In this document: positions 18,955-28,168 of the stretch, in pieces
Layout: each line of letters begins with the position of its first letter
Numbering within the stretch: the stretch's first letter is position 1
Source of the DNA: Corallococcus carmarthensis
GTDB taxonomy: Bacteria; Myxococcota; Myxococcia; Myxococcales; Myxococcaceae
Assembly (NCBI RefSeq): GCF_003611695.1
Contig: NZ_RAWE01000068.1
Span: 1 to 44,254 of the forward strand
Direction: 5' to 3'
DNA: 44,254 nucleotides
Notes under the pieces: generated by a model
What the model saw: only the letters and a program-made list of their open reading frames with translations
Databases searched by the model: none
What the model was told of the DNA's origin: nothing
Made by a program: the position numbers and the translations under genes

Positions 18955-21314
18955 CGCGCGCTCCATTTCCAGTCGGCCACCTCGGGCATGTCCTCGCCGT
19001 GCTCCGACACGTAGAGCTTGTGCCGCTGGCGGACCTCGGAGAAGCGCTGCTCCGCGTCTTCCAGCCGGTGGCGCACGGCCTTCGAGTGCCGGATGGCATC
19101 CAGCGCCAGCGTGAAGCGGTCCATGTCGTTGAGCACCGTCATGTCGAACGGCGTCGTCGTGGTGCCCTCCTCCTTGAACCCGTGCACGTGGATGTTGGCG
19201 TGGTTGGCCCGGTTGTACGTGAGCTTGTGCACGAGCGTCGGGTAGCCATGGAACGCGAACACCACGGGCTTGTCCGTGGTGAACAGGCGGTTGAAGTCCT
19301 CCTCGTTGAGCCCGTGCGGATGGACGCTCACGGGCGCGAGCGTGAAGACATCCACCACGTTGACCACGCGCACCTTGAGCTCCGGAGCCCATTCGCGCAG
19401 CAGCGTCACCGCGGCCAGCGTCTCCAGGGTGGGCACGTCGCCCGCGCAGGCCATCACCACGTCCGGGTCGCCGTCGTCATTGCCGGCCCAGTCCCACGCG
19501 CCGATGCCCGCCGCGCAGTGGCGCACGGCGCTCGGCATGTCCAGCCACACCGGCGCGAGCTGCTTCCCCGCGATGATGAGGTTCACGTAGTTCTTCGAGC
19601 GCAGGCAGTGGTCCGCCACCGACAGCAGCGTGTTCGCGTCCGGCGGCAGGTAGATGCGCACCGTGTCCGCCTTCTTGTTGGCCACGTGGTCGATGAAGCC
19701 CGGGTCCTGGTGGGAGAACCCGTTGTGGTCCTGCCGCCACACGTGCGAGCTGAGCAGGTAGTTCAGCGACGCGATGGGCTTGCGCCACGGCAGCTCCCGG
19801 GCGGATTTGATCCACTTGGCGTGCTGGTTGAACATCGAATCGATGATGTGGATGAACGCCTCGTAGCAGGAGAAGAAGCCGTGGCGTCCGGTGAGCAGGT
19901 AGCCCTCCAGCCAGCCCTGGCAGAGGTGTTCGCTCAGCACCTCCATCACGCGGCCATCCACGGAGAGGTTCTCGTCCGTGGGCTCCTGCTTCGCGTCCCA
20001 GCTTTTGCCGCTGACGGCGTACACGTCCTGGAGCCGGTTGGACGCGTTCTCGTCCGGGGCGAACATGCGGAAGTTGCGCGTGCCCAGGTTGTGGCGCATC
20101 ACGTCCCGCAGGTAGCCGCCCAGCACCTTGGTGGCGCTGACCTGCCGTGAGCCGGGGACGCCTGGGTCGATGGCGTAGTCGCGGAAGCCCGGCAGCACGA
20201 GCGGCACCAGCAGCTGGCCGCCATTCGCATGCACGTTGACGCCCATGCGCAGCCGGCCCTTGGGCGCGATGTCCGCCAGCTCCTCGCGGAAGGTGCCATT
20301 CGCGTCGAACAGCTCGCGGGGCCGGTAGCTGTGGAGCCACGCTTCGAGGATCTTCAGGTGCTCGGGGTTGTCGCGCACCGCCTCCAGCGGCACCTGATGG
20401 GCGCGCCAGGTGCCTTCCACCGGCTTGCCATCCACCACCTTCGGGCCGGTCCACCCCTTGGGCGTGCGCAGCACGAGCATGGGCCAGCGGGGGCGGGTGG
20501 GGTCGTTCTTCTCGCGGGCGTGGCGCTGGATGCGCTGGATTTCGGCGTAGAGGGTATCGAGCACCTCCGCCATCCGCTGGTGCATGTCCTTCGGGTCGTC
20601 GCCCTCCAGGACGTAGGGCTTGTAGCCGTAGCCCTTGAAGAGGGAGTCCAGCTCGTCGGGGTCGATGCGGGCGAGCACCGTGGGGTTGGCGATCTTGTAC
20701 CCGTTGAGGTGCAGGATGGGCAGCACGGCGCCGTCGGTGATGGGATTGATGAACTTGTTGGAGTGCCAGCTCGCGGCGAGCGCACCCGTCTCCGCCTCGC
20801 CGTCACCGACGACGCAGGGGACGATGAGGTCCGGGTTGTCCAGCACGGCGCCGTACGCGTGCAGCAGCGAGTAGCCCAGCTCGCCGCCCTCGCTGATGGA
20901 GCCGGGGACTTCGGGTGCGTCGTGGCTGGGGACGCCGTAGGGCCAGGAGAACTGGCGGAACAGGCGCTTCATGCCGTCGCGGTTGCGCTCGATGTTCGGA
21001 TACAGCTCCGTGTAGGAGCCTTCGAGGAACGTGTTGGCGATGATGCCGGGCGCGCCGTGGCCGGGGCCAATGAGATACATCATGTTGGCCCGGTGGTTCC
21101 GGATGATGCGGTTCAGGTGCACGTAGATGAAGTTGAGGCCGGGCGTGGTGCCGAAGTGTCCCAGCAGGCGCGGCTTGATGTCCTCGCGCGTGAGGGGCCG
21201 CTCCAGGAGCGGGTTGTCCTTGAGGTAGATCTGCCCGACGGACAGGTAGTTCGCCGCGCGCCAGTAGGCGTCGATCTTCCCCAACTCTTCGTCACTCAGC
21301 GGACCCGCCATCAT
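18951..21314 (-). CDS. xfp: Xylulose-5-phosphate/fructose-6-phosphate phosphoketolase
   Basis: Xfp is a thiamine-diphosphate enzyme that splits xylulose-5-P or fructose-6-P with phosphate into acetyl-phosphate and a triose or tetrose phosphate. The 787-residue length is typical. Visible signatures are [32 protein letters not shown], the ThDP/metal site [19 protein letters not shown], and the C-terminal part with [18 protein letters not shown] and [13 protein letters not shown]. The start is ATG 21314 with GGGAG a few bases upstream; a second ATG follows at once and could also be used. It is the first gene of a two-gene operon with ackA. A small hairpin lies 90 bp upstream at 21405-21418. Whether it prefers xylulose-5-P or fructose-6-P cannot be read from the sequence. 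Confidence 0.95.
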   Translation of the reverse strand: MMAGPLSDEELGKIDAYWRAANYLSVGQIYLKDNPLLERPLTREDIKPRLLGHFGTTPGLNFIYVHLNRIIRNHRANMMYLIGPGHGAPGIIANTFLEGSYTELYPNIERNRDGMKRLFRQFSWPYGVPSHDAPEVPGSISEGGELGYSLLHAYGAVLDNPDLIVPCVVGDGEAETGALAASWHSNKFINPITDGAVLPILHLNGYKIANPTVLARIDPDELDSLFKGYGYKPYVLEGDDPKDMHQRMAEVLDTLYAEIQRIQRHAREKNDPTRPRWPMLVLRTPKGWTGPKVVDGKPVEGTWRAHQVPLEAVRDNPEHLKILEAWLHSYRPRELFDANGTFREELADIAPKGRLRMGVNVHANGGQLLVPLVLPGFRDYAIDPGVPGSRQVSATKVLGGYLRDVMRHNLGTRNFRMFAPDENASNRLQDVYAVSGKSWDAKQEPTDENLSVDGRVMEVLSEHLCQGWLEGYLLTGRHGFFSCYEAFIHIIDSMFNQHAKWIKSARELPWRKPIASLNYLLSSHVWRQDHNGFSHQDPGFIDHVANKKADTVRIYLPPDANTLLSVADHCLRSKNYVNLIIAGKQLAPVWLDMPSAVRHCAAGIGAWDWAGNDDGDPDVVMACAGDVPTLETLAAVTLLREWAPELKVRVVNVVDVFTLAPVSVHPHGLNEEDFNRLFTTDKPVVFAFHGYPTLVHKLTYNRANHANIHVHGFKEEGTTTTPFDMTVLNDMDRFTLALDAIRHSKAVRHRLEDAEQRFSEVRQRHKLYVSEHGEDMPEVADWKWSAR

Positions 21315-21404
21315 TCATCTCCCGAGGTGAAGCCGTGCATCCCGGGGGACCAGACTCCAGCCCTCGCACGCCACGCAATGGCTCTGGCGCAAAAAGACAA
21401 GCGC

Positions 21405-21418
21405 GTCGGTTTTCCGAC
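21405..21418. promoter_or_regulatory. Small hairpin in the divergent xfp / ELWxxDGT-gene intergenic region
   Basis: GTCGG-TTTT-CCGAC forms a perfect 5-bp stem in the intergenic DNA upstream of both divergent genes. It may be an operator or an mRNA element. I saw no convincing -35/-10 pair on either strand. Confidence 0.25.
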
Positions 21419-21538
21419 AGCGGTGTGGCCCGGGCGCGAACGTTGGGTTTCCCTCAGGGACCTGGGCTCCCGGCCCCGTTGGCGCCCGGCGGCTCGCGTC
21501 CCACCGTCCCTGGCTTTGGAATGACAAGGAGTGGGGCG

Positions 21539-23008
21539 ATGCGTCTGCGATTCGGGTATGTCCTTGCGGCACTGGGGCTTTGGGGCTGTGGCGGAGTGCA
21601 GGACCCGGAGGCGGCCGCTGCGGAGGAGCGCCAGGTCCAGGCCCAGGCGTGCACGCCCGCGCTGGCGGCCACCAAGGTGAAGGACGTGCTCCCCCCGGAC
21701 GCGCCCCTGCCTTCGCCGTTCCGGCCGATTCCGACGGGGCTGACGAATGTGCAGGGCACGCTGTACTTCTCCGCGGACCCGTTCCAGGGGCCGGCGGCCT
21801 TGTGGCGCAGTGACGGCACCCCGGCGGGCACCGTGCCCTTCAAGGAGTTCCCCTTCGACGGGCTGAACTTCCGCGACTTCGCCTCCTTCACCGCCGTGGG
21901 CCCGCGCCTCTACTTCACGATGAACGACCCGGTGGTCGGCAATGAGCTGTGGGTGACGGACGGGACGGCGGTGGGGACGCGGCTGGTGAAGGACATCACG
22001 CCGGGGAGCGCGAGCTCCTCCCTGTCGAACCTCACCTCCCTGGGGGGCGCGCTGAGCTTCTTCCTCACGACGGCGAGCGGGTTGGAGCTGTGGCGCTCGA
22101 ACGGCACGGCGGCGGGGACGTACCGCGTGGTGGCGTTCGGACCGGAGGAGTCCATGGCCTACCCCACGTTGCTGACGCACGGCGCGCTGCTGTTCTTCCT
22201 CCAGGACGCGGTCCACGGCACGCGCCTGTGGCGGACGGACGGCACCGCGGTGGGAACCCGGGTCGTCAAGCGGCTGGACGCGGGCCAGCCGCCCGTGACA
22301 GCGGCGCGGCCGAGCTACACCGGCCTGGGGCTGTTCACCTTGCAGGACACCTCCGGGACGGAGGTGTGGCGGACGGACGGCACGGCGGTGGGCACCGTGC
22401 GCCTGGACACCTTCGGCAACCCGGTGTCGCTGCTGGGATCGACGGGGCCGTACGTCGTCGTGGCCGGGCGCACCGCGGACAATGAGCGGATGAAGCTGTC
22501 CCGCCTGCTGCTGACGGGGGATGGGAAGACGACGGTGACGACGCTGCCCAACCCCTTCCCGGGCCAGCCCTTCAACGAACCCTACATCCAGGATTCGCAG
22601 GAGGCGGGCGGGAAGCTCTACTTCTCCATGGGGATCAGCTCTCCAGGCCCCGCGGCGCGCCAGGTCAGCCTGTGGGTGACGAACGGCACGGAGGCGGAGA
22701 CGCGGCAGCTCAGCCAGAAGCTCACCACGTCCGATATCCGCAGCTCGCCCCTCTTCGACACGGGCGCCGGCACGCTGCTCTTCAGCTCGGGGGACGGCGA
22801 CCAGGGGCTTCAGCCGCAGGTCACGAACGGCACGGTGGCGGGCACGGGCCGCGTCACCACCGCGACCCCGGGTGCTGACGCGCCCGAGGAGTTCACGCGC
22901 GTGGGCAACACGATCTTCTTCCGGGGGTACTCCGGCGTCCACGGGGACGCGCTGTGGTCCGTGCCCGCCAACGTGACCTGCACGCCGCTGAGCGCCAGCG
23001 CGCGGTAG
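21539..23008 (+). CDS. ELWxxDGT-repeat lipoprotein
   Basis: The 489-residue product has a signal peptide ending in LGLWGC (Cys17), so it is probably a lipoprotein, although Trp at -3 of the lipobox is unusual. About seven repeats of 55-65 residues follow. Each contains a variant of ELW(R/V)(S/T)(D/N)GTxxGT, for example ALWRSDGTPAGT, ELWVTDGTAVGT, RLWRTDGTAVGT and EVWRTDGTAVGT. The repeats should fold as a beta-propeller-like or beta-solenoid surface domain. ATG 21539 is chosen because AAGGAG lies at 21526-21531, 7 nt before it; upstream in-frame starts would place extra charged residues before the signal peptide. Such repeats are common in myxobacterial and other deltaproteobacterial envelope proteins. 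The role is unknown. It is convergent with the MFS gene. Confidence 0.83.
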   Translation: MRLRFGYVLAALGLWGCGGVQDPEAAAAEERQVQAQACTPALAATKVKDVLPPDAPLPSPFRPIPTGLTNVQGTLYFSADPFQGPAALWRSDGTPAGTVPFKEFPFDGLNFRDFASFTAVGPRLYFTMNDPVVGNELWVTDGTAVGTRLVKDITPGSASSSLSNLTSLGGALSFFLTTASGLELWRSNGTAAGTYRVVAFGPEESMAYPTLLTHGALLFFLQDAVHGTRLWRTDGTAVGTRVVKRLDAGQPPVTAARPSYTGLGLFTLQDTSGTEVWRTDGTAVGTVRLDTFGNPVSLLGSTGPYVVVAGRTADNERMKLSRLLLTGDGKTTVTTLPNPFPGQPFNEPYIQDSQEAGGKLYFSMGISSPGPAARQVSLWVTNGTEAETRQLSQKLTTSDIRSSPLFDTGAGTLLFSSGDGDQGLQPQVTNGTVAGTGRVTTATPGADAPEEFTRVGNTIFFRGYSGVHGDALWSVPANVTCTPLSASAR

Positions 23009-23037
23009 CACCCTCCGCGAAGTGACAGCCGCATGAC

Positions 23038-23061
23038 GTGGCGCCGTGCTTCCGGCGCCGC
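23038..23061. terminator. Convergent hairpin between the ELWxxDGT and MFS genes
   Basis: GGCGCCG (23040-23046) and CGGCGCC (23053-23059) form a perfect 7-bp stem around a 6-nt loop; one T·G wobble and one G-C pair extend it to 9 bp. It sits between two convergent stop codons (23008 and 23065), so it may serve both directions. No T-run. Confidence 0.55.
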
Positions 23062-23064
23062 GTG

Positions 23065-24534
23065 TCAGTGGGAGGCGGGGACGTCGGACATGTTCACGGG
23101 CGTGGAGACGCGCTTCACCTTGGGGAAGAACAGGCCCGCGGTGAACGCGGCGATCATCGCCGAGCACATGATCCAGAAGTTGATGGACAGCCCGGTGTTC
23201 AGCGCGCTGCCGAGCGTTTCGAGGACGGCGGGAGCCAGCCCGCGTCCGTGCTCGGGGCCGAGCAGCTCCGTGGCCGCGCTCACGGGGACGTTCGGGTCCT
23301 TCATGAGCTGCGACACCAGCACGCCGCCCATGACGCCCACGCCCAGCGACCCGCCGATGGTGCGGAAGAACATGCTGCTGGCCGTGGCCACGCCGCGAAG
23401 CTCCCAGCCCACGGTGGTCTGCACGGCCACCATGGTCGACATGGCGGCGAAGCCCAGGCCAATGCCAAACAACCCCATGGCGATCTCCGGCACGAGCATC
23501 GAAGCCCCGGGCTTGAGCAGCAGCGCCATCAGCGCGGTGCCAATCGTCGCCAGTCCGAGCCCCCCGACGATGAGGGGCCGGAAGCCGGTGCGGACCATGA
23601 TCTTGCCGCCGATGAGGCTCGCCAGCGGCCAGCCGACAATCATCGGGGTGATCATCCCGCCCGCCATCGTGGCCGACCCGCCGAGCACGCCCTGCACGTA
23701 CAGGGGCACGTAGGTGGTCGCGCCGAACTGGGCGGCGGAGAAGAGCGCACCCGCCACGTTGGAGATGGCGATGGTGGGAATCTTGAAGATGCTCATCGGG
23801 ATGATGGGCTCGGCGGCGCGAAGCTCCACGAACACGAAGCCGGTGAGCAGCACGGCGGCCAGCGGCAGGGCCAGCAGGGTCCGCCCGGAGCCCTGCACGC
23901 CGAACAGCAGCGCCACGACACCCGACGACAGCAGCGCCGCGCCCGCGTAGTCCAGCCGGGCACGCACCTTGGGCTTGAGCTGCTCGTGGAAGAACGCGCC
24001 GAGCAGCACCATGGACGCGATGCCGATGGGGATGTTGATGAAGAAGATCCAGTGCCAGGTGAGGTACTTCACGATGAGGCCGCCGGTGAGCGGGCCCGCG
24101 AGCCCGGCGATGCCCCACACGGCGCTGAACGCGCCCTGGACCTTCCCGCGCTGCTCCAGCGTGTAGATGTCCCCGATGATGGTGAGCGCGATGGGCTGCA
24201 TGGCCCCGGCGCCCAGACCCTGAAGGACGCGGAAGGCGATGAGCATGTTCATCGACGTGGAGAGGCCGCACGCGATGGAGGCCGCGAGGAACAGGGTGCT
24301 GCCGAAGAGGATGATGGGCTTGCGGCCGTAGAGGTCGGCGAGCTTCCCGTAGATGGGAACGGTGATGGTGGACGACAGCATGTACGCGGTGAAGACCCAC
24401 GCGTAGTGCTGGATGCCGCCCAGGTCGCTGACCACCGTGGGCATGGCGGTGGAGACGACGGTCATCTCCAGCGCGGCCACGAAGAGGCACAGCGCCAGAG
24501 CCAGGGTGGTGAACGGTCGATGGGTGGTGCGCAT
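23065..24534 (-). CDS. MFS drug-exporter-like transporter, DHA2 type
   Basis: The 489-residue protein has about 14 hydrophobic segments and belongs to the 14-helix drug:H+ antiporter (DHA2, EmrB/QacA) family. Family motifs seen are the first-helix LFVAALEMTVVSTAMPTV, with Asp/Glu near the helix end, motif A GKLADLYGRKPIILFGS between helices 2 and 3, LGAGAMQPIALTIIGDIY in helix 4, and motif C-like IAGLAGPLTGGLIV in helix 5. It should export small organic compounds across the inner membrane. It is transcribed divergently from the O-antigen-ligase-like gene. No HlyD/EmrA adaptor or TolC partner is adjacent, and no dedicated regulator is next to it. Substrate unknown. Confidence 0.9.
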   Translation of the reverse strand: MRTTHRPFTTLALALCLFVAALEMTVVSTAMPTVVSDLGGIQHYAWVFTAYMLSSTITVPIYGKLADLYGRKPIILFGSTLFLAASIACGLSTSMNMLIAFRVLQGLGAGAMQPIALTIIGDIYTLEQRGKVQGAFSAVWGIAGLAGPLTGGLIVKYLTWHWIFFINIPIGIASMVLLGAFFHEQLKPKVRARLDYAGAALLSSGVVALLFGVQGSGRTLLALPLAAVLLTGFVFVELRAAEPIIPMSIFKIPTIAISNVAGALFSAAQFGATTYVPLYVQGVLGGSATMAGGMITPMIVGWPLASLIGGKIMVRTGFRPLIVGGLGLATIGTALMALLLKPGASMLVPEIAMGLFGIGLGFAAMSTMVAVQTTVGWELRGVATASSMFFRTIGGSLGVGVMGGVLVSQLMKDPNVPVSAATELLGPEHGRGLAPAVLETLGSALNTGLSINFWIMCSAMIAAFTAGLFFPKVKRVSTPVNMSDVPASH

Positions 24535-24714
24535 GGCGGAAGGGGGGCCCGGGAAAGGACCCTGGGTAACGCGTGCCCGTCCGGACCGCCAACGTCAAGC
24601 GCGTGAAATGTGGAGATGGGCGTCCTCGCCGGGGATTCCCGGTCCAGTCCGCAAGCGCAGGGGCGAGCGAGGTGGGATAGGGTCCAGCGGCCTCGCGGGT
24701 TCGAGGCGCACGGC

Positions 24715-26013
24715 ATGGGCACGGAGACGACGACGGTGGATTCAGGGCGCTGGCGGACGGCGGTCGCCGCGGTATTGGGGCTCTACGCGGTGGGGCTGGT
24801 GCTGGCGGAGGCGGTGCTCCAGGCCGGAGCCATCCTGGCCACGGCGCTGGCCCTGGCGCTGGCGGTGACGAAGCGGCTGCGGCTGGAGAAGGACGTGAGG
24901 GCGTTCGTGCTGGCGAGCGTCGCCCTGTGCGTCTGGCAGCTGGTCTCCCCGGCGGTGGCGCTGCTGACGGGAGCCGCGACGAAGTGGCCCCGGGGCGCGA
25001 GGTACGGCCAGGCGCTGGACACGGTGGCGGGAGCGGCGGTCGCGTGCATCGGGACGGTGGGCGTACCCTGGCTGATGCTGGGAGGCATCGTCGCGGGAGG
25101 CTGGCTGGCGGCGGCGGCGCTGGGCTTCTTCCAGCACCGGGTGCCGTGGCCCTGGGAGCCGCCGAAGTTCTCCAAGCTGAACCTGTCGCGTCTGCACGAG
25201 AACTTCGGCACGGAGGAGAACCCCAGGTACGCGGCGGGAGGCTTCTTCTTCCACCGGTTGAGGTTCGCGCACGGAGCGATTGCCGTGCTGGGACCCGCGC
25301 TGGCTGTCATCGGGCGCTCGAAGGTGACGCGGCGGCGGGTGCTGGCGGGAGCGATGGTGCTGGGGCTGCTGGTGTCCATCTACGCCGCGTTCGCGCGGGC
25401 GGCGCTGGGAGCGGCGCTGGGCGTGTGCGTGCTGGCGCTGTTGCTGTTGCTGCGGGGGACGCCGCGCAAGGTGGGGCTCGGGGTGGCGGTGGCGCTGGTG
25501 GTCGCGGTCCTGCTGACGCCCGCGTGGCGCGAGCGGTTCGGCAAGGCGGTGGACAACCTCTTCGGCAGCGGAGAGCGCTCGCTGGCGATGTCCGTGGGCT
25601 GGCGCCTGGTGCGGGAGCACACCTGGGTGGGCGTGGGTTTCGGCAATCACAAACCCGCGGCCCTGGCGACGCAGGCGGAGACGGGCATCACGGACCTGCT
25701 GGCCACGGACTCCCACAACCTCTGGCTGACGGCCTGGGCGGAGACGGGGCTGGTGGGCTTGGTGTTGCTGGCGGCGATGCACTTCCTGCTGGCGAGGGCG
25801 CTGGTGCGAAGGCACCGGGCGGGTTCCATCCCCGCAACGGGAGCGCTGTTGTCCTTCGTGGGCTTCCACGTCCTGGCCCTGGTGCACTACCTGCCGTTCC
25901 ACCCCAGCGTGCACCTGTCGTTCATGCTCATCTGGGGGCTGGGGTTGTGTGAAGATGGCGTTTACTCTGCTCAGGGACGCCGTCTTAAACAGAGTGGAAC
26001 GTCCGAGACCTAG
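24715..26013 (+). CDS. O-antigen ligase / Wzy-like polysaccharide membrane protein
   Basis: The 432-residue protein has about ten hydrophobic helices with a long loop in the second half (about 285-340). The loop end has RLVREHTWVGVGFGNHK and the hallmark TDSHNLWLTAWAETGLVGLV, the HN...E.GL signature of O-antigen ligases (WaaL) and Wzy polymerases. Such enzymes join or polymerise undecaprenyl-diphosphate-linked sugar chains at the periplasmic face. ATG 24715 is preferred; the in-frame ATG at 24610 would add about 35 charged residues. The last 15 codons are AT-richer than the rest, and an AT-rich DUF4238 gene follows 19 nt later, so the very C-terminus may have been replaced when foreign DNA joined here. 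It lies 12 kb from the other polysaccharide genes. Confidence 0.8.
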   Translation: MGTETTTVDSGRWRTAVAAVLGLYAVGLVLAEAVLQAGAILATALALALAVTKRLRLEKDVRAFVLASVALCVWQLVSPAVALLTGAATKWPRGARYGQALDTVAGAAVACIGTVGVPWLMLGGIVAGGWLAAAALGFFQHRVPWPWEPPKFSKLNLSRLHENFGTEENPRYAAGGFFFHRLRFAHGAIAVLGPALAVIGRSKVTRRRVLAGAMVLGLLVSIYAAFARAALGAALGVCVLALLLLLRGTPRKVGLGVAVALVVAVLLTPAWRERFGKAVDNLFGSGERSLAMSVGWRLVREHTWVGVGFGNHKPAALATQAETGITDLLATDSHNLWLTAWAETGLVGLVLLAAMHFLLARALVRRHRAGSIPATGALLSFVGFHVLALVHYLPFHPSVHLSFMLIWGLGLCEDGVYSAQGRRLKQSGTSET

Positions 26014-26032
26014 ACGTGTGACGGGGGATTTA

Positions 26033-26962
26033 ATGGGTGAGCCGATTAAACATCACTATGTTCCGCAGTTTTACTTGAAGAGATTTGCAGATGCAAAAGG
26101 TCAACTTAAAGTTGTTGAGCGAAGGCCTCCCTGTCGGAAGTATGTCTCAAATGTAAAGGATGTCGCGGCGGAACGGCTCTTTTATCGTCTGGAGACTGCC
26201 GAGGGCGATTCTCTTCAGCTTGAGAAGACGTTAAGTGAGATTGAGGGTGAATGCCGAGAGGCAATTTCGGACTTGCTTGCGAGTTCATTCCCGCCTGCGG
26301 TACAGGTCCGCGAGACCGTTGGTTTTTTCGTTGCGCTTCAATGGCTCCGAGGTCGAGATCAGCGAGACTCATTTAGCGATGTGTTCGATAAACTCGCGAG
26401 GCGAGCTGCGAAGGTTGTTCCCGAGCAAGAAGCAGTCAGGCCGCTAGAAAAAATGCTTGGGCGTCCTTTGACAGTTACAGAGACCCAGGAGGCCGTTGAT
26501 CGGATTGTGCGCGCCAGTGTTGAGCAATTGAAGCCAACTCACAATGAGTTGGTTCTGAGTTTGTTGAAGATGGCTCCTGGATTACAACGTATTGCTTGTG
26601 CTCGCGTCTGGCAGCTTATTAAGTTCGACAAGGATTGTCTCCTTACGTCGGATTCTCCGGTCGTGACGTGGGTTCATTCCCGCAATAGGGGTGGACTATT
26701 TTCAATGGGAGGGTTCGGGATGTGTGATGAGATCCGAATTCCATTGGACATGCGCACGGCTCTTGTGCTGGCCCAAGAAGCCCCTAGTGGCGAGGTTGTA
26801 TTGCAGGGAACGGATCTGCATGCCAAAGAGCTGAATCGCTCTGTGGCTTCGAATGCCTATCTTAGGGTTTTCCATAGAGCAGATATTGATCCTCTTAAGG
26901 ATGTCGAGTTGCCTCCGCCTTTTGAGAGTCGAATTGTCGTGGATGGATTTGGCGGAGAGTGA
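26033..26962 (+). CDS. DUF4238-family protein
   Basis: The 309-residue protein opens with IKHHYVPQFYLKRF (His7, His8), the signature of DUF4238. This family has unknown molecular function, and its members recur in accessory regions from general knowledge. The body is mixed alpha/beta with charged helices around 45-130 and a later segment containing LLTSDSPVV and GMCDEIRIPL. No signal peptide or membrane helix is present. ATG 26033 has GGGGGA a few bases upstream; an in-frame GTG at 26018 is the alternative. Base composition is clearly AT-richer than the flanking genes, with many Arg/Leu codons ending in A/T, so it looks acquired. It follows the ligase gene by 19 nt in the same direction. The invariant His pair hints at a metal-binding or nuclease-like site, but I would not assign an activity. 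Confidence 0.7.
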   Translation: MGEPIKHHYVPQFYLKRFADAKGQLKVVERRPPCRKYVSNVKDVAAERLFYRLETAEGDSLQLEKTLSEIEGECREAISDLLASSFPPAVQVRETVGFFVALQWLRGRDQRDSFSDVFDKLARRAAKVVPEQEAVRPLEKMLGRPLTVTETQEAVDRIVRASVEQLKPTHNELVLSLLKMAPGLQRIACARVWQLIKFDKDCLLTSDSPVVTWVHSRNRGGLFSMGGFGMCDEIRIPLDMRTALVLAQEAPSGEVVLQGTDLHAKELNRSVASNAYLRVFHRADIDPLKDVELPPPFESRIVVDGFGGE

Positions 26963-27034
26963 ACAGTCCGGGTTCTTGGTGGGGGATGAGTCTATAACTC
27001 CAGGCGTAGCTGGATTTTCCACCATCTTCGTGGA

Positions 27035-27217
27035 GTGGTACGGCCCGGCACGGAGAACTGGACCCAGCTCACGTCGTCCACGGTCTACTTCGCGCCGCCG
27101 AAGGGGAACGCCGGGACGCTCACCGCGCCGCCGCCCTACAACACGACCGGGTCAGGTCCGTGCACGTCGAACGTCAGCGTGTATGGTGAATGGATGCGGC
27201 ACTACAACGGCTACTGA
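27035..27217 (+). pseudogene. Orphan C-terminal gene fragment
   Basis: A 60-codon open frame with normal high-GC codon use begins abruptly where AT-rich sequence ends (about 27030). It reads ENWTQLTSSTVYFAPP, has a Pro/Gly/Thr-rich middle, and ends VSVYGEWMRHYNGY before the stop. It looks like the tail of a secreted beta-rich protein rather than a whole gene: it has no ribosome site and no N-terminal domain. The family is not recognised. Probably a gene end left by the event that brought in the DUF4238 gene. Confidence 0.4.
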
Positions 27218-27261
27218 GCCTGCTCTCAGGGCACGTGGCCCCAACGGACTGGAGTCGTGTG

Positions 27262-28128
27262 ATGGATCCCCACGCGGTCACCGAAATCGGGGCAGGCGAC
27301 ATCCAGTCGCAGGAGCTGTTCTGTGACTACGTGCCACAGGTGTTCCGACGTGCGGACTTCCGCCGTTGGCGCGCCTGGGGAGAATGGAACGACGACTACC
27401 GCGCGTTCGGCCTGATGGAGTCCGGGCGCGTGGTGGCCAATGCCTCCGTGATGCGGATGCGCTTGCTGTTGGAGGGGCGCGAGGTGACGGCCCATCAGCT
27501 GGGGGCCGTGGGGTGCCTGCCGTCGCATCGTGGCCGGGGGCTGGCGCGCGTGGTCATGAACGCCGCGCTGGAGGCATGTGGGGATGCGCCCGTGCTGCTC
27601 TTCGCCAACCCCAAGGTGCGCCAGTTCTACCCGCGGTTCGGGTTCCAGCCACAACTGCAGACACTGTTCGCCGCCACGCACGATGCCGTGCCGGAAGGCC
27701 CACCCGCGCCTACGCTCAATCTGGAGGACGCGGCAGTGCGCGCGGGACTCGCCACGCTGTCCAGCGAGGGGCTGTCCTCCACGGAGCGCTTCGGAGCGCG
27801 GAGCTACGCGACGGTGGCGAGCTGGCCCGTGGCCAATGGCTTTGCGAGGCCCTTGCGTCAGCTGGGCTCGGAGGCCTGGGTGTTCGCAGGAGTCGAGGGC
27901 GGCACGCTGTACCTCGACGACGTCTTCGCGCGTGAGCCCTTCGACCTGCGCGCCTGGATCCCCCGGTTGATTGACCAGCCCATCCGGTCCATCCGCTTCG
28001 GGTTCACTCCGGAGCGCTACTGGCCGGAGGCCGTGACGGCCGGTGAGGACCTGGAAGCGGACCTGTTCGTGCGCAACTTCCGTCCCTCACCAGAGGCCCA
28101 TCGGTTCCCGGTCATGGCCCACACCTGA
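27262..28128 (+). CDS. GNAT-family N-acetyltransferase
   Basis: The 288-residue protein has a GNAT core in its first half. Strands around GRVVANASVMRMRL are followed by AVGCLPSHRGRGLARVVM, where residues 88-95 carry the acetyl-CoA-binding R-x-G-R-G-x-A motif; then the strand PVLLFANPKVRQFYPRFGF. The C-terminal half (about 165-280) has a second GNAT-like or sterol-carrier-like fold, as in the two-domain Eis-type acetyltransferases. ATG 27262 has GGAG 8 nt upstream; the earlier in-frame start at 27190 would overlap the orphan fragment. Substrate unknown. The C-terminal 65 codons have a decayed copy at 29433-29625. The gene is convergent with a lipoprotein gene, separated by a 13-bp hairpin. Confidence 0.8.
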   Translation: MDPHAVTEIGAGDIQSQELFCDYVPQVFRRADFRRWRAWGEWNDDYRAFGLMESGRVVANASVMRMRLLLEGREVTAHQLGAVGCLPSHRGRGLARVVMNAALEACGDAPVLLFANPKVRQFYPRFGFQPQLQTLFAATHDAVPEGPPAPTLNLEDAAVRAGLATLSSEGLSSTERFGARSYATVASWPVANGFARPLRQLGSEAWVFAGVEGGTLYLDDVFAREPFDLRAWIPRLIDQPIRSIRFGFTPERYWPEAVTAGEDLEADLFVRNFRPSPEAHRFPVMAHT

Positions 28129-28160
28129 TTCTGTCCCCATGCCAATCCATGGGGACAGAA
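28129..28160. terminator. Bidirectional 13-bp terminator hairpin
   Basis: TTCTGTCCCCATG (28129-28141) and CATGGGGACAGAA (28148-28160) form a perfect 13-bp stem around a 6-nt loop. It begins right after the GNAT stop codon and lies 8 nt from the stop of the convergent lipoprotein gene, so it can end both transcripts. Its left-arm TT and right-arm AA give a short A/T edge. Confidence 0.85.
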
Positions 28161-28168
28161 GAGGGCCC

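Noticed and set aside
21335-21538. N-terminal extension of the ELWxxDGT protein
   Set aside because: It would put 68 charged residues before a signal peptide, and the ribosome site is at 21526-21531.
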